Notes: generated by a model from the sequence alone, not told the origin. A DNA stretch of 64,000 bases from Leptolyngbya sp. CCY15150 (GCF_016888135.1 NZ_JACSWB010000172.1:62001-126000); one strand, 5' to 3'; shown: positions 1 through 10,887, counted from the first letter of the stretch. Numbers and translations are program-made.

Positions 1-1
1 A

Positions 2-88
2 CCTTCCCTAGTTTTCGATGGTAGTGGCGATGATCTGTCCCATCCTTTCTACTGGGCAGCCTTCACCATGGTGGGAAATCCTTGGTAG
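2..88 (+). CDS. CHAT-domain haemagglutinin-like protein, C-terminal end (partial)
   Basis: The first 28 codons of the window read as the extreme C-terminus of a CHAT-domain protein, ending in the residues AAFTMVGNPW before TAG. The same ending closes the complete gene at 545-4234, and the two are almost identical at DNA level over about 85 bases. The gene therefore continues upstream of the window and is a tandem paralogue of the next gene. The frame is fixed by the match; nothing can be said about its N-terminus. A strong hairpin terminator follows at 168-203. Confidence 0.85.
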   Translation, partial: PSLVFDGSGDDLSHPFYWAAFTMVGNPW

Positions 89-167
89 GGACGAGAGCAT
101 AGTCCTGGCTGCACGAGTGCGACCCAGTCTCCGATATCGGGCTATGGAATCGGGCTATGGAATCATG

Positions 168-203
168 TGCAAACCCCTTGTCGTCTGGGCAAGGGGTTTT
201 GCA
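168..203 (+). terminator. Rho-independent-type terminator after the partial CHAT gene
   Basis: Near-perfect hairpin: TGCAAACCCCTTG pairs with CAAGGGGTTTTGCA across a 9-base loop, with one bulged base and the T run inside the 3' arm. It lies 80 bases after the stop codon at 88 and should insulate the next paralogue from read-through. The rest of 89-544 holds a short duplicated GGGCTATGGAATC and no gene I can support. Confidence 0.75.
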
Positions 204-544
204 TAGGACAAGGCTCTCTGACTAGGTAATTTCCCACAGCAAACAACCGTACAATGTAGTCATCCATTTAGTCATCTCTATCTTGAGTTGCTTGCTGAAG
301 GTGAGGTGAGGGCGATCGCTCAGATGATGGGATGCAAGAATCAGGATCACAGCCGATGGGAGCAGGAAGCTTTCAGCTTATGTCCTAGTCAGAGTCCTGG
401 GTTTGTTCAACCTGCGCCACCGTCCTTGAACTCACCTGCCAATTTGCTTTAAGACCATCAGGCAACAGGGCCCGGTTCGTAGCCTAGTTCGCATCATGTC
501 GCTCATCGTCACATATCCGGTCTACTATCACAAGGTGGTTCATC

Positions 545-3500
545 ATGGCTCAAAAGCTGGGACAGGGGCGATCGCTCTCCCACGTCGGTGTCATCACGGT
601 TATGGGGTTACTCGGGGTCGTTTTGCCGGTGCAGGCTCAAGTGACACCGGGGCAGGATGAACTGGGGACGGAGGTGCGCCGCCAGGGCGATCGCTTCCTG
701 ATCCAGGGCGGTACGTTGTCTGAGAATGGTGCAAACCTATTTCATAGCTTTGAAGACTTTGGGCTCTTGCCAGGGCAACTGGCCAACTTTCGCACCGATG
801 CCGAGGTACAGACCATTCTGGGTCGGGTCGTAGGCGGTAATCCTTCGCTGATCGACGGTTTGATTCGGGTAACGGGCAGTAATGCCGACCTACTGTTGAT
901 GAATCCAGCGGGCATCGTGTTGGGGGCCAATGCTCGGCTAGATGTCCCAGCATCCTTCACTGCTACCAGTGCCGATCGCATCACCTTCGGCGATCGCTTC
1001 TTCAGCAGCACTGAGAGCAGTGAGTATCAAACCTTGCTAGGACAACCCGATGGCTTTACCTTCCGATTGAGTGAACCGGGAGCGATCGTCAATGCGGGAC
1101 GGCTACGGGTGGATCCAGGCGCATCAATCACCCTCCTGGGCGGCACCGTGGTGAATACGGGCACGCTGATCGCCCCTGGCGGCACCATCACCCTGGCGGC
1201 GGTGGAGGGTGAACAGTATGTACGCCTTCAATCCGAGGACAGGCTCCTTAGCTTTGAGCTGGCTGCCATACCCTCCGCCGGTGGCATTCTGCCGTTGACC
1301 GCCCCCTCCCTGCCAGAACTGTTGACTCGCCCCGGTTTGCGCCATGCCACCGGCGTCCAGGTGAACCCAGACGGCACCGTGGTGCTCACCGGCTCCCAGA
1401 TCTCCATTCCTACAGATCCAGGAACAGCGATCGCCTCGGGACGGTTGGCAACGGCAAGCGTCGAGTCTCAAAGGTCTCAGATTAATATCCTAGGCGATCG
1501 CATTGGTGTCCTAGACGCTACCCTCAACGTTTCAGGGGCCACGGCGGGCCAGGTGCGCATCGGCGGCGGCAACCAGGGGGAGGATCCCATACCCAATTCC
1601 CAAACGACGGTGGTCAATGACGGGACGCTGATTCATGCCAATGCTCTCACGCCCCAAGCTGAGGGGGGCGAGGTGGTGATCTGGTCTGATGGTGCGACCA
1701 GTGTTTCTGGGCAGATTGGAGCCCGAGGGGGCGAGGGGGGCCGGGGTGGCTCAGTGGAAATCTCAGGAGGGGAGTCTCTGCGATTCCATGGCCGGGTGAC
1801 GACCCGCACCCTCAACGGCACCCCCGGCACCCTGCTGCTGGATCCAGAAAATATCGTGATTGTGGCCGGAGCAGACTCGGCTCCTGATGACGATCAACTA
1901 GCCGATCAACAAATCCTGGCGGGTGATGCGCCGGGCAGCACCTTTACCATTTCCCAAGCGGCCCTAGAAAATGCTCTGCAGAGTACCAATACAATTTTGG
2001 AAGCGACGAACAATATTCGTATCGAGCCCTTAAGTGGTGGTAGACTCAGCGGCAGTTCTCTAGGCACCTCCCTGACGTTCATTGCTGATTCTGACAACAG
2101 CGGCGGGGGCACCTTCCGCATGAACCGCAATGACGCGATCGCTACCTTGGGCGGTGATATCACGATTTCTGCAGCGAGCATCATCGCAGGCAATTTTGAT
2201 ACCACCAGTGACTTCGGGGGCAGCGGAACGGTCGAATTAAGGGCCGAGAACTCCATTCAAACCAGCGACATTGAGACAGGCAGTATCTTCAGCAACGCTG
2301 GGGATGTGCGCATCATTGCTGGGGGAGACATTCGAACTGGCGGCATCGATACGTCGTTCAGATCTAGCGGGAGTGGTGATGCGGCTGGGTCGGTGACGAT
2401 TCTCAGCATCAATGATCCCAGCGTCGATACTCGCACGTTATCTAGCTCCGATAGTGCGACTCCCGCTGGCAATGTCACGGTTGAATATATTGATGCATCC
2501 AGCTTTTTTGGCCGAGGGGGGGATGTGATCCTCACGGGCGATCGCGTCTTGATTACGGGGACGGTGAGTGAAGAGGGTGCGCCTAGTATCGATACAAGCG
2601 GTGCCATCTCTGAGACCAGCCGCACCAGGCGGGTTGTGGACGAAAGTGGTCAGATCCAAATTACCCATTCGGGCGGCCCTAACAATGTGCCCTTTACGGT
2701 GGGAAATGTGTCTGCCTTCAACGGCACGGCGTCTGATATTGTGGCCGGCCCGGTGACCCTCACCGGGGGGAGGGTCAATAGCGTATTTCCTGTGCCTGTG
2801 ATTGGGGAAACGATCCGCACGTTTGATAACGCCAATGGCGATGAACGCATTCGCATTACTGGAGTGAACGAAGCGCCGATCCTGAGAAGGGATGCTAGAT
2901 CGTTTGAGCGCGATCAGCCGGCCCGACGTATCCCTGGTGAAGTGGGGGATGTGCGGGTGCTGCCCGATAACAGTAACGTGGTCGCTACGTTGAATGAGGG
3001 GCAGATTGCCTTGCAGAGCATTGAGGAAGAGGCTGGTGTCAAGCCTGCTGTTCTTTATGTAGACTTCGTGCCCCAAACGTCAACGCTCCCCCATGACTTT
3101 AACTCGTTGGAAACAGCCGTGAGTGGGGATGTTGCCGATCATCTGGATCGCTTCATCGATGCGCCGCTACGGGTGACCTCGGAATCTAGTCCTGACGATA
3201 TCTTAGAACTGCTGCTGGTGACCTCATCCGGGAATCCCATCCGGGTAGCGGTGCCTGGCGTCACGCGTAAACAGGTGCAAGATGCGGCCGACTCGATGCG
3301 CTTGGAGATCACCAATCCCCGCAGTCGTCCTCAGGACTACCTGCCGCCCTCTCAACAGCTTTACACCTGGTTGATTACGCCCATCTTGGCGGATCTGCAG
3401 GAGCAGGAGGTGGAAAATCTTGTCTTTGTCATGACCGCGGGATTGCGATCGCTCCCGGTGGCGGCGCTCCATGATGGCAATCAGTTTCTAGTGGAGACCT

Positions 3501-4234
3501 ATAGTCTTGGCCTCATGCCCAGTCTCAGCCTCACGGATACCCGCTATGTGGATATTCGCAACATGTCGGTGCTGGCTATGGGAGCCTCGGAGTTCACCAA
3601 TCAAGTGCCTTTGCCGGCCGTTCCGTTTGAAGTGCAGGGGATCACCGCAGAACTGTGGCGAGGACAGACCTTTTTGAATGAGGCGTTTACGTTAGACAAC
3701 CTGCGCTTTCAGCGATCGCAAACCCCCTACGGCATCGTCCACCTAGCGACCCACGGCGAGTTTAAGCCGGGCAATCTCGCTAATTCCTATATTCAACTGT
3801 GGGATCGGCAGCTTAGCCTGAGCGATATTCGTCAACTGGGTCTCGACAGTCCGGCTACAGAACTCTTGGTGCTCAGCGCTTGCCGTACTGCCTTGGGAGA
3901 TGAAACGGCGGAACTGGGCTTTGCTGGTTCGGCGGTGCAGGCTGGGGTGAAGTCGGTGTTGGCTAGCCTTTGGTATGTGAGCGATCGCGCCACCCTGGCC
4001 TTTATGCGGGAGTTTTACACCCAGCTACGCACGGCTCCGGTTAAATCCCATGCCTTGCAGGCTGCCCAACAGGCCATGCTCCGAGGCGATTGGCAGGTGG
4101 AACAAGGGCAGTTGGTTGATCGGAATGGCGATCGCCTGATCCTACCGCCTTCCTTGGTGTTTGACGGCAGTGGCAATGATCTGTCCCATCCTTTCTACTG
4201 GGCAGCCTTCACCATGGTGGGGAATCCTTGGTAG
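545..4234 (+). CDS. Secreted filamentous-haemagglutinin N-domain / CHAT protease-like protein
   Basis: A 1229-residue protein. A signal peptide (about residues 1-32, ending VQAQ) is followed by a TPS/haemagglutination-activity domain (about 35-160) with the NADLLLMNPAGI signature typical of two-partner-secreted beta-helix proteins. A long Gly/Ser/Thr-rich repetitive stretch follows (about 160-850). The C-terminal CHAT domain (about 900-1229) has the caspase-like dyad: His1070 in HLATHGEF and Cys1113 in LSACRTA. A good ribosome site (AAGGTGG) lies 6 bases before the ATG. The family is common in cyanobacteria and is thought to be exported. CHAT domains are cysteine proteases in several systems, but the substrate here is unknown. 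It is a tandem paralogue of the gene entering at the window start and converges on the DUF3084 gene with a 30-base gap. Confidence 0.9.
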   Translation: MAQKLGQGRSLSHVGVITVMGLLGVVLPVQAQVTPGQDELGTEVRRQGDRFLIQGGTLSENGANLFHSFEDFGLLPGQLANFRTDAEVQTILGRVVGGNPSLIDGLIRVTGSNADLLLMNPAGIVLGANARLDVPASFTATSADRITFGDRFFSSTESSEYQTLLGQPDGFTFRLSEPGAIVNAGRLRVDPGASITLLGGTVVNTGTLIAPGGTITLAAVEGEQYVRLQSEDRLLSFELAAIPSAGGILPLTAPSLPELLTRPGLRHATGVQVNPDGTVVLTGSQISIPTDPGTAIASGRLATASVESQRSQINILGDRIGVLDATLNVSGATAGQVRIGGGNQGEDPIPNSQTTVVNDGTLIHANALTPQAEGGEVVIWSDGATSVSGQIGARGGEGGRGGSVEISGGESLRFHGRVTTRTLNGTPGTLLLDPENIVIVAGADSAPDDDQLADQQILAGDAPGSTFTISQAALENALQSTNTILEATNNIRIEPLSGGRLSGSSLGTSLTFIADSDNSGGGTFRMNRNDAIATLGGDITISAASIIAGNFDTTSDFGGSGTVELRAENSIQTSDIETGSIFSNAGDVRIIAGGDIRTGGIDTSFRSSGSGDAAGSVTILSINDPSVDTRTLSSSDSATPAGNVTVEYIDASSFFGRGGDVILTGDRVLITGTVSEEGAPSIDTSGAISETSRTRRVVDESGQIQITHSGGPNNVPFTVGNVSAFNGTASDIVAGPVTLTGGRVNSVFPVPVIGETIRTFDNANGDERIRITGVNEAPILRRDARSFERDQPARRIPGEVGDVRVLPDNSNVVATLNEGQIALQSIEEEAGVKPAVLYVDFVPQTSTLPHDFNSLETAVSGDVADHLDRFIDAPLRVTSESSPDDILELLLVTSSGNPIRVAVPGVTRKQVQDAADSMRLEITNPRSRPQDYLPPSQQLYTWLITPILADLQEQEVENLVFVMTAGLRSLPVAALHDGNQFLVETYSLGLMPSLSLTDTRYVDIRNMSVLAMGASEFTNQVPLPAVPFEVQGITAELWRGQTFLNEAFTLDNLRFQRSQTPYGIVHLATHGEFKPGNLANSYIQLWDRQLSLSDIRQLGLDSPATELLVLSACRTALGDETAELGFAGSAVQAGVKSVLASLWYVSDRATLAFMREFYTQLRTAPVKSHALQAAQQAMLRGDWQVEQGQLVDRNGDRLILPPSLVFDGSGNDLSHPFYWAAFTMVGNPW

Positions 4235-4264
4235 CCCCAGCGCTGAGGGATGATCGCCCCACCG

Positions 4265-5656
4265 CTATGGCGTGTTCTCAATAGTAGCGGTGCTAAACAG
4301 CACTTGACCATTGCGGACAGCAACCAGGTCAATTTCTAGGGGCCCAGGGGTGGAGATGGTGCTGGCAGCCACGGCGCGAATTTCAATGGGAACGCTGTAT
4401 TGCCGGAGCTGCTGGAAGAAAGCGATCGCTGCCTCCGATCGCCCTCCGGCAATCGTGATCGTTTCAGCCAAAATCCCAGCCTGGCGGCCTTGAAAGCGGC
4501 TGGCGGAAATGAGCAATTCGTACTGTTCAACCAACTCGACGTTGCTTAGCTCCGATGGATTCACGGAAACCGTTGCGATCACGTCTCCTTGCTGAAAAAT
4601 AACCCGGTTAAAGGCTGCAACCGCATAGACCTGAACACAGGCTTCTCCAGCCAAGACGCAGGGTTCACCCACCACATAGTTGCCAGCCGAAAAGATTCGG
4701 ACAATATATTCGCGGCCGTCCTGAATTTGCTCCTTGATTTGCTCAACCTGCGCTACCGTGATCTGAATCACCTGCTCTTGCTCAGCGGCAAGAATATCTG
4801 GCAGAATGGCGCGGGTTGCCACGCGATTGGCTTCATTCAGCAAACGGTTGACCGCTTCACTGGCTAGGTCAGGGTTTTGCAAACGCACCCCGCTAGAAGC
4901 CAGGGGCTCGTTGCGCAAAAGAGCCACATTACCTTGGCGCAACCCCAGAAATTCTCGTTCTAGAGCGGCAATGTCGAGCTGAAGCTCGGCCTGTTCTTCT
5001 TCTAGGGCCGACAGACGGGTTTCTCGTTCGGCGATCGCTGCATCTCGCTGAGCGATCGCCGCATCCCGTTCTGCCAGCTCTAGCTCTCGATTGGCCAAAA
5101 GCTGGGCCCGTTCTTGCTGAATAATCTGAATTTCTGACTGCAGTTGCTCCGCCTGCTGGGAGGCCGTTGCCAACTGATCTTGGGCTTGGCGGAAATTAGT
5201 TTCTAGCTGATCTAGATTATTGCGAGTGCGCTCTAACTGCTGTTGGGTAAGCCGTTGGCGGGCGATCGCATCCCCCAGGGATTGGTTGATGTCTTGCAGC
5301 CGGGTTTCTGCCTGCCGCTGCTCATTCACCGATCGCTCTAACTCATCTTGAATCCGAGATTTTTCTGCCTGGGTTTCGTCTAATTCCTCTCCCGCCATGG
5401 CTAGATCGTCTTGAATTTTCTGGAGTTCAAACACCCCAGTCCGCAGCTGATCGCTGATTAAAAATAAGATGGCTAGGGTCGAGGCCGAGATTACACCACC
5501 GGTCAAAATAGTAATGACAGTGGCTGTCTGGCGGGGACGAAGGTTGAATAAACTCAGACGCGCTTTGCCCACGCGCATTCCAATGCGATCGCCCAATGTA
5601 GCAATGACACCGCCGAGTATCAAGATAGCCGTGATTAGAATCAGCCCGGTTGTCAT
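4265..5656 (-). CDS. DUF3084 coiled-coil membrane protein
   Basis: 463 residues. Two hydrophobic segments near the N-terminus (about 5-25 and 48-70) flank a basic GKARLSLFNLRPRQT loop. A long, almost continuous coiled coil rich in Gln/Glu/Ala (about 80-240) follows, with heptad-like repeats such as AERDAAIAQRDAAIAERE. The C-terminal third (about 250-463) is globular. This is the layout of the DUF3084 family, conserved across cyanobacteria; its function is not established. The membrane anchors plus coiled coil suggest a scaffolding or envelope-associated role (inference). It is transcribed toward the CHAT gene. Confidence 0.85.
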   Translation of the reverse strand: MTTGLILITAILILGGVIATLGDRIGMRVGKARLSLFNLRPRQTATVITILTGGVISASTLAILFLISDQLRTGVFELQKIQDDLAMAGEELDETQAEKSRIQDELERSVNEQRQAETRLQDINQSLGDAIARQRLTQQQLERTRNNLDQLETNFRQAQDQLATASQQAEQLQSEIQIIQQERAQLLANRELELAERDAAIAQRDAAIAERETRLSALEEEQAELQLDIAALEREFLGLRQGNVALLRNEPLASSGVRLQNPDLASEAVNRLLNEANRVATRAILPDILAAEQEQVIQITVAQVEQIKEQIQDGREYIVRIFSAGNYVVGEPCVLAGEACVQVYAVAAFNRVIFQQGDVIATVSVNPSELSNVELVEQYELLISASRFQGRQAGILAETITIAGGRSEAAIAFFQQLRQYSVPIEIRAVAASTISTPGPLEIDLVAVRNGQVLFSTATIENTP

Positions 5657-5810
5657 TCCTGGTTCTAGCGCTCCTCATTCCGATGACCTGGGAACCCTAG
5701 AGAATCTGGTAGATGAGATGCGATCGCACTCCTCATGGGTTAACTGTGCTTATTGTAGTAACTTGTGCTGGTGAATCCAACGCTTGAGTTTAGCAAACTC
5801 CCCTCTCTTT

Positions 5811-5848
5811 ACACAAACAAATGCGCTACCCGTTGTCGAGTAGCGCAT
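5811..5848 (-). terminator. Terminator downstream of groEL
   Basis: Perfect 9-bp stem ATGCGCTAC/GTAGCGCAT (5821-5829 with 5840-5848) and a 10-base loop. On the minus strand it is followed by a T-rich run (TTGTTTGTGT). It lies about 180 bases past the groEL stop, the only minus-strand gene that could use it. Confidence 0.65.
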
Positions 5849-5872
5849 TGGATCAACCTAGGTTGAAGGGGC

Positions 5873-5976
5873 GATCGCTGGTTGTGATCGCTGGTTGTGA
5901 TCAGTGATGGTGATCCGCGATGGTGATCGCTGATAGTGATCAGTGACTGTGGCCAGCGATGGTGATCTGCGATCGC
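5873..5976. repeat. Tandem array of eight 13-bp units
   Basis: Eight consecutive 13-base units beginning GATC (for example GATCGCTGGTTGT twice, GATCAGTGATGGT, GATCCGCGATGGT, GATCGCTGATAGT). The array starts and ends in HIP1 sequences. It fills the gap between the groEL stop and its terminator, so it would be transcribed as the 3' untranslated part of groESL mRNA. Confidence 0.8.
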
Positions 5977-6030
5977 CCCATGGGTCGTCCCCTAGGAACC
6001 AGCCTAGGGGAAAGACCTGAGACCGTAGTC

Positions 6031-7692
<1,662 letters not shown>

Positions 7693-7806
7693 TCAGTTTC
7701 AAGTGTTGAGTGATGTGTTGAAATGCAGGGATTGAGTGAGGTGCTAATTTGACCATGCGATCGCTTCGGAACCCAGGGATCGTCTAGCCCTCAAATCTCA
7801 TGGCGT

Positions 7807-8118
7807 CTATACAACGACGGCCAAAATATCTTTTTCGGACAGGAGAACATACTCTTCGCCGCTGAGCTTGATGTCAGTGCCTGCGTACTTGGAGTAGAGG
7901 ACTTTATCGCCGACTTTCACTTCGACTTCTTGGCGGGAGCCGTCATCATTGCGCCGACCGGGGCCAACGGCGGCAATTTCGCCCACCTGAGGCTTTTCTT
8001 TAGCGGTGTCTGGTAGCAAAATGCCACCAGCGGTCTTTTCTTCAGATGCGTTCACTTTTACAAAAACGCGATCGCCTAGGGGCTTAACGGTTGAAACGCT
8101 AAGGGATACTGCTGCCAT
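7807..8118 (-). CDS. groS: Co-chaperonin GroES (Cpn10)
   Basis: 103 residues from the internal ATG at 8118. An ATG 15 bases further upstream is less likely because the GGAGAG ribosome site lies between the two. GroES caps GroEL. Typical features: [12 protein letters not shown] at the N-terminus, the mobile-loop region [19 protein letters not shown], and the [16 protein letters not shown] core. First gene of the groESL operon, with the CIRCE operator about 175 bases upstream. Confidence 0.97.
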   Translation of the reverse strand: MAAVSLSVSTVKPLGDRVFVKVNASEEKTAGGILLPDTAKEKPQVGEIAAVGPGRRNDDGSRQEVEVKVGDKVLYSKYAGTDIKLSGEEYVLLSEKDILAVVV

Positions 8119-8293
8119 AGGAATACTCTCCAACTTCGTCGGTGTAATAGAAAAAACTTAGAATTGCACGGTGTGCAAGGCATATAAGTTTTAACGGATG
8201 CTACGGCTCTCTCAGATCAACCTGGTTGATTGAGCAGTCGTAGCCACTGCGATCGCAACTCGTAGTGAAGCGAGGGCAGTGAGGAATGAGGGA

Positions 8294-8320
8294 TTAGCAC
8301 TCTCACCTCCTGAGTGCTAA
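8294..8320. promoter_or_regulatory. CIRCE operator (HrcA binding site)
   Basis: Exact 9-9-9 inverted repeat: TTAGCACTC, nine bases, GAGTGCTAA. This is the consensus CIRCE element bound by the heat-shock repressor HrcA. Its position upstream of groES predicts heat-inducible groESL expression. hrcA itself is not in the window. Confidence 0.97.
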
Positions 8321-8407
8321 TTTAACGGACTGAGGTAGGCCTCCGCAACTTACTGATCAGTACGGTTTCCCGAACTGAAGCGGTCTTGAAGTTACCCATG
8401 GCTACGG

Positions 8408-9244
8408 TTAGGTTGCCGTTTGCAGCAGCCATAGGCCGGTGTAGGTGACCCCAGAGTCATCGGGCTGTACTAGGAGGAAATGTAGACCCTGGCTGGTTTG
8501 TAGGCGTTGTTGATAGGTCTGTCCGGCGGCGATCGCTTCGGGATCATCAAAGGTGGTGAGAATCCAGCGATCCACCAAACCAGCTTCGAGAATCAGTCCA
8601 TCGGGAGCACCGGGTATGTAGTGGAGCGATACTGGATCGGCCTGCTCCAGCCAGCGGGCCAGGGCCATAGACTGCCGCCCCCCGTAAATCACGACACCGG
8701 GCACCATGGTGGTGGAGGCAAGTTTTAGGCTTTGGGGGGTTAAGGCTTCGGGCCAAACGCGAATGGGAATGGGGCGATCGCCAAACACTAGGTCGAGGTC
8801 ACTGGCAGCGATCGCCGCAAAGCGCCAGCTTTCTCCCCAGAGGTTATCGGCCAGGGGCAGCGGCGGCGGGCGGTCGAGGGCGACGGGGTCGTAGGCTTCC
8901 CCGGTGTAGTTGGGCAGGTGGGGATAGTCTAGGGCCCGCTGTTCCAAAAGGGCGTGGAGCTGGGGGGTATGGCGGGTGGCTTCCACCGATAGGCCCAGAC
9001 TCTGGCAAGCGGTTTCCAGCAGGCTAAGGGATTGGGGACGAAACACCTGGAGGCGATCGGGCTGGCCATGGAGATTGATGGCGGTGGTGATCTGCGCCGT
9101 CAGCCATGCGCTGCTGAGGGAAGGTTGGGGGCAAGCGGCGATCAGTAGAGCGCGATCGCCCTCACAGACCACAACTTCCCATAAAGGATTGCCCGCCTCA
9201 TCCCGTAGGGGGCGACGATAAATGTCCGCTTGCCAAATTCTCAC
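8408..9244 (-). CDS. Tab2/Atab2-family RNA-binding protein (copy 1)
   Basis: 278 residues starting with GTG (MRIWQADIYRRP). Family hallmarks: the N-terminal W-x-D-x-Y/F-x-R-P segment, then WEVVVCE, a central PNYTGEAYDP linker, and a C-terminal GLHFLLVQPDDSGVTYTGLWLLQ block. Tab2/Atab2 proteins are A/U-rich RNA-binding factors needed for translation of photosystem I (psaB) and other photosynthetic mRNAs in chloroplasts; the cyanobacterial role is less clear. A second, clearly related but distinct copy lies at 59074-59937 and shares the same start, linker and ending. It sits downstream of the groES promoter region on the same strand as the histidine kinase next to it. Confidence 0.85.
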   Translation of the reverse strand: MRIWQADIYRRPLRDEAGNPLWEVVVCEGDRALLIAACPQPSLSSAWLTAQITTAINLHGQPDRLQVFRPQSLSLLETACQSLGLSVEATRHTPQLHALLEQRALDYPHLPNYTGEAYDPVALDRPPPLPLADNLWGESWRFAAIAASDLDLVFGDRPIPIRVWPEALTPQSLKLASTTMVPGVVIYGGRQSMALARWLEQADPVSLHYIPGAPDGLILEAGLVDRWILTTFDDPEAIAAGQTYQQRLQTSQGLHFLLVQPDDSGVTYTGLWLLQTAT

Positions 9245-9291
9245 CGTCCTATGCCTCGCTATGCTGATTGCTGGGTTGACGGCCTCAGCCC

Positions 9292-10887
9292 TCAGGTATT
9301 GTAAATCGGTAGGAGGACATGGAAGATCGATCCTTCCCCGGGTCGGCTACGCACGGATACCGAACCGCCACAGTTGAGGGCCAGTTGCTGCACCATGGAC
9401 AATCCTAGGCCGGGCCCAGACGACTGATCTTCTTGATGGCCCCGTAGGCGATAGAACGGCCGGAAAACTCGCGATAGCTCTGCCGGTGCAATTCCCACGC
9501 CGGTATCTTTAAATTCAAGCTGGATGTAGTCACCCTGCTGCTTGGCAGACACCCAGACCTCGCCGCCGGGGGGGGTAAATTTAATCGCATTATCCAGCAG
9601 GTTGATGACAATCTGGCTGAGCCATTTGTGCAAACAAGACACGGCGGGTAGATCGCTGGAAATGGTGTAGGCCAGCATCATGCCGCGTTCGCGGGCGAGG
9701 GGCTGATAGGTGCTGACGACGCCGGGCACCACGTCCGATAGACGAATCGGCTGCATCAGGGCATGGTCGGCATGGTCTTCTAGCTGCATCAGGTCTAAAA
9801 CGCTGGTGATCAACGCACTCTGGCGATCGCATTCCTTGGTGAGCAGCTCCATGTAGCGCTGGCGCTGGGGCGGCCGTAGGTTGGGCGATTCCAGCAGGGT
9901 CAGGGCTGTCTTCATGGTGGTGAGGGGGGTGCGCATCTCCTGCCCCACGTTTTTGAGGAATTCATCTTTGATCCGCAGACGATTGGTTAAGCCTTCGCAT
10001 TCGAGCTGGAGGGTGGCGACTTGCTCCGATAGTTTGCGATCGGCGGCGCTACGATGCCACAGCTCTTCCTGGTAAAACATCTGTCGACTGTAGAATTGTC
10101 CGAGCAGGGCTGGGCTGGGGGCGATCGCCTCCCCTTGGGTGAGGTTATCCCACTGCTCCAACAGCGCCTGACCCTCGGGGCTGGGTTCGCTGAGCTGTCC
10201 TGCCTGAATCGCCTGATGCACGCCGGAGAAGACCTGCTGAATCGTTTGGGGAATAAAGGAGCAAATGCAGAGGAGGGGGTGTTTCCGCCGACTGGGGTTA
10301 CCCTCATCACTCAAAATTGCCGTGGTTTGGGGACGAATACTGGGAGGTGCCGGGTCAGGACTGGTGCTGGGACGGACGCTGCGCGGACGATGGGCCAGCA
10401 GCAGGACGGAAAATCGAGGCGATCGCACCATCAAAAAATATTCCCGTCGCAGTTGGCTATGGGCCGCTAGGGGGAGGGAGGTCGCCGAACAGATTGTAAA
10501 CGGCGAGGGCAGGGGCTCGATAAAATGAATGTCTGAATCCGCGTCGGAGTCCCAGTCGAAGATGTTGGAGTCGCCGCTTACGGGGCGAGAGGGGGGGCGA
10601 TCGCTCTCCTCAGGGGTATGGTAGGCAGATTGGGGATTTTTAAGAATATAGATAGCGCTGTCGGGATGGGCCGACCGTTGGTAGCGCTCGACTTCACTCG
10701 ACCATGCATAGCCCCGAGGCAGCTTCATCCACAGCGTTGCGGGTTCTTGCGCCTCACTGAGCACATCCATGATCGCCGACAGCATCGACTTGAACGTGGT
10801 GGGACTGACCTGCAGGGGTTGGGAAACCTGCTCGATGCTGGCTGCTAGCTCATACAGAGACGAGTCTTGAAAACTGGATGCGTTCAT
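9292..10887 (-). CDS. DICT-domain histidine kinase-like protein lacking the phospho-acceptor His
   Basis: 531 residues from ATG 10887 (an in-frame TTG lies 21 bases upstream). The N-terminal region (about 1-230), with segments LWMKLPRGYAWSSEVERYQ, YFLMVRSPRFSVLLLAHRP and HPLLCICSF, looks like a DICT sensory domain. A coiled linker (about 270-310), a HisKA-like helix pair and a HATPase domain follow; the latter has an N box (LLDNAIKFTP), G1 (DTGVGIAP) and G2 (GPGLGLS). The H box, normally S-H-E-L-R-T-P, reads GQEMRTPLT, so the phosphorylated His is Gln at about residue 316; I checked this on the DNA. ATP-binding motifs are intact. It may be a signalling pseudokinase or an allosteric partner of another kinase (inference). 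No response regulator is adjacent. Confidence 0.8.
   Translation of the reverse strand: MNASSFQDSSLYELAASIEQVSQPLQVSPTTFKSMLSAIMDVLSEAQEPATLWMKLPRGYAWSSEVERYQRSAHPDSAIYILKNPQSAYHTPEESDRPPSRPVSGDSNIFDWDSDADSDIHFIEPLPSPFTICSATSLPLAAHSQLRREYFLMVRSPRFSVLLLAHRPRSVRPSTSPDPAPPSIRPQTTAILSDEGNPSRRKHPLLCICSFIPQTIQQVFSGVHQAIQAGQLSEPSPEGQALLEQWDNLTQGEAIAPSPALLGQFYSRQMFYQEELWHRSAADRKLSEQVATLQLECEGLTNRLRIKDEFLKNVGQEMRTPLTTMKTALTLLESPNLRPPQRQRYMELLTKECDRQSALITSVLDLMQLEDHADHALMQPIRLSDVVPGVVSTYQPLARERGMMLAYTISSDLPAVSCLHKWLSQIVINLLDNAIKFTPPGGEVWVSAKQQGDYIQLEFKDTGVGIAPAELSRVFRPFYRLRGHQEDQSSGPGLGLSMVQQLALNCGGSVSVRSRPGEGSIFHVLLPIYNT

Noticed and set aside
600-3076. Several long minus-strand open frames over the CHAT gene
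   Set aside because: They lie opposite a single protein with clear domains, are low-complexity translations of a Gly/Thr/Asp-rich coding strand and have no family features or ribosome sites.
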